In this document: positions 37,972-49,100 of the stretch, piece after piece | How the letters are laid out: each line of letters opens with the position of its first letter | Position numbering within the stretch: position 1 is the first letter of the stretch | From: Anisakis pegreffii | Lineage: Eukaryota > Nematoda > Chromadorea > Rhabditida > Anisakidae | Direction of reading: 5' to 3' | Length of the DNA: 64,000 nt | NCBI GenBank assembly: GCA_035041965.1 | Contig: JAPYMA010001047.1 | Span: 1 to 64,000, forward strand | Translations under genes and position numbers: made by a program | The notes under the pieces: generated by a model | What the model saw: only the letters and a program-made list of their open reading frames with translations | Told to the model about the DNA's origin: nothing | Database searches by the model: none

Positions 37972-39665
37972 TCATGATGTTAAATGTTTTTTGCCATAGA
38001 ATAACGCTTTCTGATCGAAACTGCTCGATTTGATCGGGGAATTGATCACATAAAACGGATTCATTGAATGTTTTATATACATTTCGTAGATCTCCTGCAA
38101 TTGATTAACTATTTCTTCACTGTTCAATTAATTTTCATATTCACTACAAGTTATATAAGAGTTACGGAAAGTTGAATCGTTACAAAATAAGATGTATTCA
38201 TAAAAATGAAATGATTCCAGCTCCAACAACTAATTCAGTAGAAATTTTGTCCACAGATATTTTTTCAGACATCAACACACAATTACCGCAAGACAAAATC
38301 AAATGAAAATTGCTGTTCAACTTAGCAGGAGTTTGACTGAGAGAGAGGATTCTATTTCACTTACAATTAGTCTGTTGAAAAAGAATGTTTAGTGTGCATT
38401 TCCTCTTTACAGTATTCAACAGAAACGATATCAGTTTCAATTTTTATTTCACTCTAATGACGAATCAAGCAAAGAAGAAAGATAGAACACGATGAATTGT
38501 CGATACCTGGAAGAAGAGTCTGATTCCTTCGTCATTCTTCTGGCAGTGCAGCATAACAAATCGCATTCGACTTGCGGTAACAAACGCCGATACGTACCAT
38601 TCGTTAAATTTATCAATCACCTAAAAAGCATTATACTAATTTCACGTTAACAGGATGATAGCTATGAACGAGAATGTTAAATCTGAACTCAACATTAATG
38701 CTATTGGTACACCACTCGGTTTCAAGCAAAACTTTCCTCCGCGAACGGGAATCGAACCCGCGACGTACCAATTACCGGTTGGGGCTCTACCTCTGAGCTA
38801 CCGCGGAGACCGTTCAGTCTCTGCCGAGTGGTTGCGTTAAGATCTTAACGCAACCACTCGGCAGAGACTGAACGGTCTCCGCGGTAGCTCAGAGGTAGAG
38901 CCCCAACCGGTAATTGGTACGTCGCGGGTTCGATTCCCGTTCGCGGGGGAAAGTTTTGCTTGAAACCGAGTGGTGTACCAATAGCATTAATGTTGTGAGC
39001 CTGAGCCAGGCTATGATCCGGCTTGTATCTATTATCCAATTATCTGAACTCAACGTTCAATTTGTAGCAAAAAACAACAAATATTCGTAAACTTCCTTCA
39101 TACACCGAACTACCCAACCCAAATGAGAAAAAAATAGAAATGCACACAAATTCTTATAAACTCCAGCTTTCAGAGTAAATGCAACGGATGTATGTTCTTT
39201 GAGTTGAGAATGGTAAACTCGATCTCGTTGGTAAAAAAGGCTGCGGTATGTTTTTCTTTGGATTATACGAATCAGAAGAATCCATAAATGTTTACCGCTA
39301 CATATGTTTACCTAGACAAATGTTCATATATCTCTATCTTTACATATCTCCATCTCTACTGTAAAACTAGCAAAATACGAAAGTCGGATTTTATCGTATT
39401 ATTTTATTTCATTTTCCACTTAACTCTCACATATTATAACGTTGAACATAAAATTTAAAAAAGAGATTACTCTGAGGTACATTTGAGGATTATTAATGAT
39501 TTGTTCGTCGATAATGTCAAGCGATGCATGCGCAATGAACTGATTCAAATGGCGAGTATCCGGTTCTCGTTTCTTTTTCGGATCAAAAGGTGGAAATTCC
39601 ATTTCGAATATTGGTTGGTCATTGTGACCAACAATAACAAAATAATATTCACGTCCTTGTGTCAT
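37972..39665 (-). CDS. TRAPPC2: TRAPPC2 (sedlin), TRAPP complex subunit
   Basis: Sedlin is a longin-fold subunit of the TRAPP complexes that tether and activate Rab GTPases in ER-to-Golgi traffic. Three exons: 39471-39665, 38507-38620 and 37972-38094 (432 nt, 143 residues plus stop; the human protein has 140). The family landmarks are in order: [20 protein letters not shown] near the start, [17 protein letters not shown], then [20 protein letters not shown] in exon 2, and [15 protein letters not shown] followed by NSPIKSS in exon 3, ending KKHLTS. All introns are phase 0. The ATG at 39665 precedes the first beta strand, as in the family. Intron 1 (850 bases) contains the 306-bp tRNA palindrome. 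Identification is as good as homology by eye allows. Confidence 0.96.
38737..38807 (-). tRNA. tRNA (anticodon probably GGT), left arm of palindrome
   Basis: On the minus strand the sequence folds as a cloverleaf: acceptor TCCGCGG with TCGCGGA, D arm GCTC/GAGC, anticodon stem CCAA/TTGG, T arm GCGGG TTCGATT CCCGT. The A box (TAGCTCAGAGG) and B box (GGTTCGATTCC) are canonical. The seven-base anticodon loop is CCGGTAA, which gives GGT (Thr) but has C instead of the near-universal U at position 33. No CCA is encoded. The structure is sound; whether it is a charged tRNA or a tRNA-derived repeat is open. Confidence 0.75.
38878..38948 (+). tRNA. tRNA (anticodon probably GGT), right arm of palindrome
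   Basis: Mirror copy of the tRNA in the left arm, differing only in the acceptor 3' strand (TCGCGGG instead of TCGCGGA), which replaces the first U-A pair by U-G. The D, anticodon and T arms and both internal promoter boxes are identical, as is the unusual C33. It is transcribed on the plus strand, divergent from its twin and antisense to TRAPPC2. Confidence 0.7.
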
Positions 39666-40025
39666 CGAATATCATCAGCATAAACAATCGAATGAAAATG
39701 CAACCTGCAATAAACGTGCGCATTTCACCAATGGTAAGATGCATGAATTCGGAAGTCCGCAAACATGTGATATTACTAGGACGGCAGTGATTCAGATGAA
39801 GATTCTCGGTGTTATTGCATTGAGAAAAACCGAAATAGTTTAGCGCAACAAGCTACAGTGGAGGCGAGCATTGTTCAAGAATATATCGTAGACTGAAGTA
39901 CGGCAATTGTAGACCTAAAATTCATAGAATTACATAGCTTAGTTTGATTAAACTAAACAACAGAGCTAAAGCTTGCATCGATAAAGAAAAACCGCTCACA
40001 TCAATGCGCAGATAAAAGTCATTTA
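39666..40025. other. 5' flank of TRAPPC2
   Basis: No exon seen. It presumably holds the TRAPPC2 promoter, but no clear TATA or trans-splice signal could be singled out. Confidence 0.4.
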
Positions 40026-40446
40026 TTGGCACTTCTTTAGCAAAGGGGCCCCGGCACATCTTCAGCTGAAGGGCGCCACCGCGCGCGCTCATAGCAGCGT
40101 TGCTCTTCAGTTGAGGAGCGCGCGTTACTTTTCAAATGTCTAACCAATGTATATGGTTTACGCAATAAGAATACAACACGGAGAGAGCCTATTCTTTAGT
40201 TGAGGGGCCCCACAGCCGATACATATGCTTTCCACAATAACAATACGACACGGAGATAGTCTATAGTCTATCGCTTATGAACGCTCCCTTATTTTTCATC
40301 ATAGTAGGTACGCGCACCAGGGGATGAGGTTACGCATGGGCTTCGGCTCACGCGCGACGCATGCCTCTGCACGCGCGCCGATGTGAACGCATCGGCGCGC
40401 GTGCGTCTGTGCGCGCGGTGGGGCCCCTTTGCTAAAGAAGTGCCAA
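40026..40446. mobile_element. 421-bp GC-rich TIR element (MITE-like)
   Basis: The 27-base terminal inverted repeats beginning TTGGCACTTCTTTAGCAAAG match exactly (40026-40052 and 40420-40446). The interior is far more GC-rich than the surroundings, with runs of alternating GCGCGC, CTTTAGTTGAGGGGCCCC-type subrepeats and two related ACAA-TAA-GAATAC(A)ACACGGAGA blocks. It has no open frame. No target duplication was evident. Confidence 0.75.
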
Positions 40447-41585
40447 AAAAATGAATTTTTTCTACCTGATGTATTCACTCACACCGCAGAAAATCAACTG
40501 AGCTCCTAGTTATAAGTCGCATTGTGAACTGCAGTATTAGTGACACCTTTTTACATATCTTAATTAATGGAAACATTACGAATGTACTGCATTCTATTGC
40601 GGTTCATCAGGGGACGTAACCCCAGATTTGCCCGAGATCCTACAGTACAGGCGATTGTTTGCAGGAGCGATCCTACTCATGATGAATTTGGGAGATCATA
40701 ATATATCGAGTAATACGCGTTTTTATAATGCAAGCACTCGATGGTGAACATGCGTACGCATTGCTCAAAAGTCGAACCCAAACGAAGTTTCCTGACCGAC
40801 GATGCGCTTTAAAATGACATAGTGCGGATTGGTCGTGGACGGATTTGTCGTAGAGTTGTTTACACATGTAAGCATGTGTAAAAAAATAAATGAAAGAAGA
40901 AAGCGTTCAACTGAAAATAAGAAAATTTTGATGCTTACCTCATGTTGGTTTATATGTGAGAGAACATGAAGATTACGTGTACAGGTGATGTGACAAATGT
41001 ACAAAATTTTATGTAAGCATGTGTAAATAGAAGATGCACTTTGCTTGTGTAATATTTTGTTTTATTACAATTCCACTTTTACATTTGCGCTTGATCATTG
41101 CAGTTTTGTGGTGAATTCGGTAGGTTTATGTTCATCGCAGTCTTCAAGATTATCAAATTGATATTTTTGTTTACGGGTTCTTTGTACTAAAAGAAATCAA
41201 AATATAACTGGTGAGTTAATGTCGTAAAATTTCTCGCAGATCAGTTATCATTCTAGTTTGCGTATTATTTGATTGGTTGGATACATCGTTCACTCAGTCA
41301 TTACACCACTATCTTTTTGTTTAATATAGAATCATAGATTCCTCCATCAGATAGTTTATTAAAGGAATCCGCAAATAATCGAGGACTATCAATATATGTT
41401 TATGCTTTAATGTCTGCTTTCGCAAATGATTACTAATTTCATGCGTCATATTGGATACTCATTGCCAGCAAAAATTTTTAAATTCCGACTTTTCGGCGAC
41501 ATACTGTTTCAAAAGTAATCATTCGCACCAGTGTAGATAGGTGAAAGATGTTTGTGCAAATGAAGCAATGATGTGAATCTTTCAG
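40447..41585. other. gene-free interval upstream of Mff
   Basis: Short AT-rich frames only. The TCTTTCAG directly before the Mff ATG shows that an intron or a trans-splice outron ends here, so an untranslated first exon could lie in this interval. Confidence 0.4.
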
Positions 41586-42796
41586 ATGATGCACGTACCG
41601 CATCATATAACAGTGATGGGTGCCGAGTCGAATGGCGAATTCAATCATTTGTCACGCTATCAGTATGACAACAATATTGATTTAGCCTCTAAAATGAACG
41701 TTCCTGATCGCATACTTGTTGCTGGTGGTGATAGTACCCGTGCGGATCGTGCACCTCCGACCGAAGTTATGGCCGATCGTTTTCAACCTGGCTATGCCAT
41801 TCCAGTGAGCTACTTTCAAATCCATGTCTTGATTGAATCGAATAAAAAATCCGAACGTTCCTATGGATCTTCTGATTTTTATGTTTATATTCAAAACTTT
41901 GAATTTTGTCGTTAGGATTTTGTGGCTAAAAGGCGTAAGAGGACTCCATTCACTGCTGAAAACTTACAGTTAAACTCAGCTTTAGATCATGACTGATCTT
42001 TAGTTGTAGATTCACCAGTGCAAAATGTTAAATGTAAGTGGAGGTCAAAGCGTTCGCCCACAGTTGGTTTGGCCGTTGGCTCTTATTTAGGCTTAGTGAT
42101 CAGCATTATCGCTGACAACACGCAGAATGTTTCCGCAAGCTTTCTGATGAGTTTGCTCATTTTGCTGCGGAATTTCGTGCGCAAAATCTTACTATTCGCA
42201 AAGTAAAATGCAACTGTTGAAGGAATTAGAGACTCCACCCGAAACGTTGACACTCGACAAGGCTAATTATCCAGATATTCCTGATGAAGAATCACCGAAT
42301 ATGAATAACTCACAGCCGCAAGTAAGTGGAAACTTTTACGTCGAATGTTTATGATTTAAGTTAACTCGAATTTTGGGGCAACTTTTTTGACGGTCTTCAT
42401 GTTGTGGTACATCCTGCGAGACAGCTGAATTGAAGTAAATGCTTAATTGTGATTAGATCAGCAAAAGCAAACCAAAATTGGCTCTCGTTTTAAGATTTTC
42501 AGTTTGTGGCTGTAAAGGTCTATTGATTAAACTCGAAAAGTAGTGTGACTATGAATCATTATAATTCGCAAATTAAGGACGAAAGCATGTCAGCAGCATC
42601 AATAGCAGTTGATGAAAATCCACTTGGAGAACTGAAGAAGATGCGTAGACAAATGGGTCGTATATCGACACGACTGCTTCAATTAGAAGACGAAAATGAG
42701 AGAAGGAAATCCCGGGAATCACTAATATGGCTATCACTGATCACTACAGCTGGTCTTATCTTAACCATGATCTTCCAAAGAGGTGGCTTCAAGTGA
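41586..42796 (+). CDS. MFF: mitochondrial fission factor (Mff) homologue
   Basis: Mff is a tail-anchored outer-membrane protein of mitochondria and peroxisomes that recruits the dynamin Drp1. Clear segments: exon 41586-41804 with RYQYDNNIDLASKMNVPDRI, the Mff N-terminal motif; a segment starting 41916 (DFVAKR); 42223-42321 with ETPPETLTLDK; and the last exon, to the stop at 42796, with the coiled coil (RRQMGRISTRLLQLEDENER) followed by a single C-terminal membrane helix and a short basic end, the family's anchor. The ATG at 41586 directly follows TCTTTCAG, so the start is placed at a spliced 5' end. Internal joins are not settled. The second segment either ends at 41934 before GTAAGA or continues to an in-frame TGA at 41994, and the acceptor of the last exon (about 42541) needs phase 2 while the exon before it ends in phase 0, so a small exon is probably missing. 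Confidence 0.8.
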
Positions 42797-45700
42797 ACGC
42801 TCCCTGAACCGAATTAACGTGAATTCATGGTGTCTGTCCACATTTCCTTTATACGGAAGCGTTTTTGCAACTATGATATTTGGAAATGCTCAAGTATCAA
42901 ACGATCAGTTGTTCTCAATGTGTATCATGTGGGAACACCGAAGCTCTTTACTTTCAGTTTTTAATTTATTTTTGTTATCCTATTTCGATTTGTTTCATGA
43001 ACTTGTGCATCGCGATATTGTAGTAACCGCTTATTGGCAAGCAACATCATGTCATTGTCAATATCGAGACAATTTTCCTTTTGTTTCGTTATTATTTATG
43101 CTGCGACTAGTTTCTTAGTCATTCGGATAGATGAATAAAGTTCCATCAGGTTGCCGTTAGGAGTTCATATCCTTCTTTACATCCGTTCATTGAATCTCTA
43201 CTTTAAATTTCATTGGAGGAATAGCGTTATCGTGAGTAAAGTCAGTCTTTGATTTTATCTTCTCGAAAAAGAATCTCATGCTGAAGTAGACGATGTTTCA
43301 TTAATTGTTCTGCTTTGTTATGGTCATTCAAATAACTCGTCGATATTGAATGATTTGCCAATTGATTTACCCACTTTCCTCAATCACCCGTTCATTTTTC
43401 CACCTCTTACTGCAGTTCGTCACTGATTTTCAAATCAGTGACGAATAGCATTGAAAGATTTTTTCTACCTATATTGTTTTGGATTTTCATAAGTTTGCCT
43501 GTTTTCGTTATAATTCTTTCATATCTGTATCATATATTTCGCTCACTTAGTAGCAAAAAAAAGTAAATTTGCTTTACACTCTGTATATGCTAAGCTATGC
43601 GGCGACCATTACACTCCCCTTCCGATCAAGTTGAATTTAATAAGCTGCAAATGGGACATTTTGGTACTGTAAATTTTTGCTCGAGATCTTTTGGCTCCAG
43701 GCTAGATATTTAGATATCTCCAACTAAAAAAAACAGATTGCGGATTTCGACAATTAACTGCATTAGGACGGCATTGCACCAAAACGTATGAAACTAAAAT
43801 GGCAACGTTAAAACGTCCTCCATCCAAATGAGGTAGCTGCTTATGTCTTAATTTAGGTTAGTTTGCTCTAGCTGGATTGTCGGTTTACCTGAACGTACTT
43901 TCATTGTTAAACAAATATAATTTCCATTATATCATGATTCTTATCATTCATTTATCGTAACACAATGTTATTATTATTTGTTATTTGATTAGCCAATATG
44001 TAATTTTTGTGTATTTTGTATTTTGAGTAATCGTTTGTTTGAATTGTTCTCAACTCTAAATGAAAGGTGATTGCAATGCGATTGATGATTTCCGTCTATA
44101 TTGGACAAAAATCAATAGCTTATGGAATTCATTCTGATAAGAATGCAAGGAGTTATGTAACAGTGTATCTGATCAGTGATAAACATTTACAATTCATATA
44201 AAGTTCATTTTTCTCATTGCATTGCAATTGACCTAGGTATAATACTTGCTTCTGAGAGAGAATTTATCTGTATGGTTGATTATTTACGACAAATGCTGTG
44301 TTCTATTATTTCTGCTAAGCATTATTAGTTGGACTGTTTATCAGCCTTCATTCTTTCATATTCAACAAGATTGATGTAATCTGTCGGATCGTTTACGTTT
44401 CAGTGTCTCAAATTTTCGAACGGTTCAATGGGATTCAATTTGATCAAAAATCTTGACATATTAGTTTCACAAGTCGACACTGAATAGCGTATCGCATTCG
44501 TTTCGGCAATAGGATTATTTGATAATAATTCATCAAAAGATACGTGTTGTTAATTGACTGGTGACGGTATCAATTAACTGGCGAATGTTTGAGTATGTTG
44601 TACGATCGTTATTTATTTTTGTAATACCATTAATATTCATTCGTTGCATGCAATGGCTCACCATGCAATGCATCGCCTTTTCTGCTTGAAATTTATTTAT
44701 TTAACGCGTTAATAGCCGCATTTTCATTCCCATGAATTCATTCTGTTGGGTATTCCAGAATTTCATCCTTACTTAGAGAAGCCCATTCTCAAATCACATT
44801 TTTTATTTAATCACTGAACGTGAACAAATTTTTGCTAGTTTCGATGTCACTTTTGAACAAAAATCAAGATTTCACTCATCGAAAACGATATTTTTGACTG
44901 AAATGGTATTTTTTGTCGTTATTTTGGAGTATTTCTTTAATCAAATTGTTTTCACCTGTATTTGTTATGCATTTTGTGCAAAATTATCCTTGAGATTCTC
45001 TGGAAATGGGAACGTTGCATTTAGTTGCTGATCAATTACTTATTTCCACTCCATTGATCTTCTCGTTTCTTCCGAATAATAATTACCACAAAATGCATTG
45101 CCATACCCAAAGATTTCTGCCCTTTGTGCTGCCCACTCAGCGATCTTTTTAGGGGTTACGTTGTATCGAAAACAGAACACCTCTCTGATCTCACAAAGAT
45201 TACCGATGATGACGCCTTTTGAATACGGGAAAAGGTAAATCGTCGCTTTTATTGACTGACGCTCGAAACGTTCTTGTATTTGGTAGTTTGGTGGATTGGT
45301 TCACGAAACTAATCATCATACGTTTTCAATTGTTCTGTGTAGATCTCGTTGTAATATTCATCAGGAAATAAAGCCCTGGTTTCATCTTGTGCTGATTGAT
45401 CAATCAATATCTCTTATATTCATCGTTTTTACACTCAATCTATAAGGAACTCGTTCTCCTCTCCTAAACACAATGAATGTAGTTATGAAACGCTTTCGGA
45501 AAGGAATGTTCAGTTCATGTGCGAATGCTCTGCAATATGTTTGATTACATGAATGCAACAGACTAATCCTGCTATAAAGAAACACTTGGAACACACAGAG
45601 AAGAAACTGATAAACTGTTATCAAAGCTTCTTTTACTGTGCATGTATTCATCTTCAGTGGTTCTGATGAAATGAGGTCTTGTGAATACTTGTGCAGTTGT

Positions 45701-46148
45701 TTTGATTTTGTAGTTGTAATTATCTGGTGTTTTGAATGCATTAAAGATATCTATAGTAAATTGCTGCAGTATTTTTTACGAGACTTGCACGTTTACAAAA
45801 TAGTTACGTACACATCGAATCATGAATAATTAAGTAAAGGTTTCAGTGGTCATGATATCTGCTTGTATTATATAAATATGTTTTCATCCAATGTGATATC
45901 ATGTTTCCCACTGGTGAAGGGTTTGTGAATCTGTATTTTTATTGGATCATTACATTTTATTTTTTTTAAGGGATAAATGTTATTGTTAATCTTTTTTTTA
46001 ATTCTATCGATTGCGGGATCAATTCATTTGTGAAGTGATAATTTAATATTTGGAAATAAATTAGTCGAAGCAATGTTTGTGTTGTTTTTTGTATTCACGA
46101 GAGTTCATCCATTCTGAAACTTTCTCATTCTCGTCTGATATTTCTGTT
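42797..46148. other. 3.3-kb gene-free interval between Mff and VWA8
   Basis: AT-rich with short frames only. A perfect hairpin (14-base arms TTCGTCACTGATTT, 2-base loop) lies at 43416-43445. Confidence 0.45.
43416..43445. repeat. perfect 30-base hairpin
   Basis: TTCGTCACTGATTT is followed after two bases by its exact reverse complement. It lies about 620 bases downstream of the Mff stop. Function unknown; it may be chance or a remnant. Confidence 0.7.
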
Positions 46149-49100
46149 ATGAAGAGAAATGTCTCGAATTTTCAATCGACGAGTGCGTTATTTCTTCGAG
46201 TATCGCATTCGTCCTCAATTTCTTCGTTTTCTTCAAAACGGTTGAATCCTATCCAACTGATTTCAATTCGTATTGATTCTTAGCACACACCACCTAAAAA
46301 CTCATATGGATGAATTGACTCGAACTGAAACTATGAAAGACCAATATAAGCATCGCGTTGCCTTATTTCACCCTGATATTTTATCTTACTGATCCAAGCA
46401 TTCTCTAGCGAGTTTCCCCCATCTATACCAATAAGCTTCTCATCTGCTTTGTAACGTTACTTAACACAATTTTGTTGCTTCCTCGACTACTATCCTATTA
46501 ACGCTATATTCAGCCTCGAAAAAAAAAAAAGATTTTCTATTCAATCATTTTGTCAAATCTGTTGATCACTCGACAGGTTTCTTCCCTTCTACGAGAGTTT
46601 CAGTTAATCGCTAGGAAATTCACTTCCAATTCAATTTCTGAATAAATGCCGGGCAGTATTCGTTTAATACTATATCTTACTATAGTTGACGTTAACGTTT
46701 CCATTTCGGTTGAGCATTTTTCACAAGTAAATCGTTCAACATTTCCAGGAATCACATCACTCACTGAATGCTTTACTCATGATACGATGTGTCCTGCTAA
46801 GAATAAATTCAACACGTTTGAATTATCTCAAATGTGAGTCTGATTTTCGCTTGTTCATCGCACTCCACTCTCAGTTTTATTCGTGTTTAATCTTCTTAAA
46901 CACAACTTTCTAAAAAACGATTGCATTGAACATATGACGTTTTGGGCAACGGTCACGAATAAATCGATGGTCACCACTGATCTACATTCTACAGCTTAAC
47001 CGATATCACAAATATTTATGAACACTTTGAAACCACAAATCAATTCCTTGATTCATTTCAGACAGTACTGAAGCAGCACGAAAATTTGTCAAAATCGGTA
47101 ATGTGCGAGCAAATATTCACAAACCAAAAAAACCGTATTTAGTGCCCATTGGATTTGGTAAGTGGTTTAGAGTATTCGTTGATGCGCCATTACAAATTAT
47201 TGGATTTCAAAGGCAGAGGATGGCAGGCAGAATTTCTTAGGTGCTGAGCAATGAGCATCAAGAATTGAATATGTTATAAAATGTTGAAAATAGCAGCTTG
47301 CTTCGCATGTGTACATGAAGCAATACCAATCTGCCATTTCTGTTTTGTACGAGAAATTGATTTCATTTTATTGTAGTCCTCTTGCAAACAGCAGTATGAC
47401 TTGATCTCTTCCATTTTTTTCATGGTGGATACGTCTTGCGAATATGTATACTATTAAGTTTTAATCCGTGAAAATATGTTGGTATTTACATTTTCCGGTT
47501 TATTCCTTTCGCATCAGGTTCATTGGTGTTATTAATTAATGATCCATTCTTTCGATTGTTTAATTACTTCATGAACTTTCGAAAACTCATATTCACCTGG
47601 TCGTAGGAGTACAATTTTTCTTGTATATCACACAGATGCTTCGAATTTACTTTATGCATTTATAGGTGTGAAAGAGGCAGACAGCAGTGTATTGTCTCAT
47701 TTAAAATGGCTGCTACAAAAGGACTCACTTAAGCAGGACGTCTTTCTAATCGGTGCGCCTGGAGCGTTGAGATCTAATATTGTTCTTCAATATCTTGTGA
47801 GTTTCTTAATCACTGAATACCGATCAAAATTTTATTGAATGACTGATATCATTTTCGGAAAACTTTCGATGATATATCTGACAATGCGCAAAACCATTAT
47901 CGCTTGCGAAGCAGTGCCTTTGAAATCGCTCGGTGACTTTTTAGTATTGAGTTATTTTGGTTCTCCGTATTTGCATCAACATGCCACGAAACATCGCAAT
48001 TTGTTGAGTTACAGTCGTTTTGAAGTGAATGCGATATGTATATCTGTCGACGGCTATTATAATTTACCTCATATGAATAATCTAATTGAAAATTTTGATC
48101 GTTAAAAATGTTGGATTATGTTGGTTTGGGTATCCCCGCTATTTTTAATTATCGGCATTAACGTCAGTATTTAATTACGATGATTATTGTGCTCCGTCAT
48201 AATTATTTTCGTTATCGTAATGAATGGAATGAGAATTGAATTGAAGGAGTTGTGTGGACGTGAATTTGAATATTTGTCGATAACCAGAGATACGACAGAA
48301 GCAGACATCAAACAACGAAGAGAGATACGAAATGGAACTGCGTTTTACACAGATCTTGTTAGCAGTTGGCTTTATTTGCGTTCGGGATGGATATTGTTTG
48401 AAATGCGATTAGGTTCTATGAAATGTGATCGCAATGAAATAATTTTAGTGCGCCGTTCGAGCTGCACTGAATGGTCGTGTATTGGTGATTGACGGAGTGG
48501 AAAAAGCAGAACGGAATGTTTTGCCGATTTTGAACAGTCTCTTAGAGAGTCGTGAAATGCAGTTAGATGACGGGCGTTTCCTGATTGCTGCTGATAAATA
48601 CGATAAGCTAGTTGAGGTAGTTGGATGGTTGAATTTTCTTTTCCGTGTCAATTTACTCTTACAGTTGTTGTTTTAAAAGAGACATCTTACGTACTTTTGT
48701 TGTCAATAGTGTGTACTTAAAAATGAACTCACAAAAAGAATTCGTTTCGAAATAATCATCGATTCACCATCAGTTTTTTTTCTTCAAATTACTTCCATCC
48801 AGATCTGATAATGTGATCGCCTTCAGACGAAATAAAGCCTGATCTTTGCTCAGTGGTCATTAGAATTACTGACTAATTTTGTCGACATTTGATTCAAAAA
48901 ACTCTGATCTATGCATAGAGCAAAGAAATGTTCGATTGAAGGAAATGGGCGAAGAGAGGGTTCGCGAAAGAAAACTCGAACGCGTTTCTGAAAATTTTTT
49001 GGTGGTAGCGCTTGGATTACCAGTGCCACCGTTCAAAGGACATACGTTGGACCCACCGCTGCGTTCAAGATTCCAGTGTCGTCAAATTGACTCAATGCCT

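Larger units (their letters stand above)
38690..38995. repeat. 306-bp near-perfect palindrome carrying two tRNA genes
   Basis: The two 153-bp arms are reverse complements around a GATC at 38841-38844. I count one mismatch, in the tRNA acceptor end (A in the left arm copy, G in the right). There is no spacer: the centre reads GCGTTAAGATCTTAACGC. Each arm carries one tRNA, transcribed away from the centre. The palindrome lies entirely in intron 1 of TRAPPC2. Confidence 0.95.

Noticed and set aside
38655..39039. Two 60-codon frames, one on each strand, with identical C-terminal 48 residues
   Set aside because: They are antisense translations of the two tRNA genes in the palindrome, which is why the peptides are identical. 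They are not proteins.
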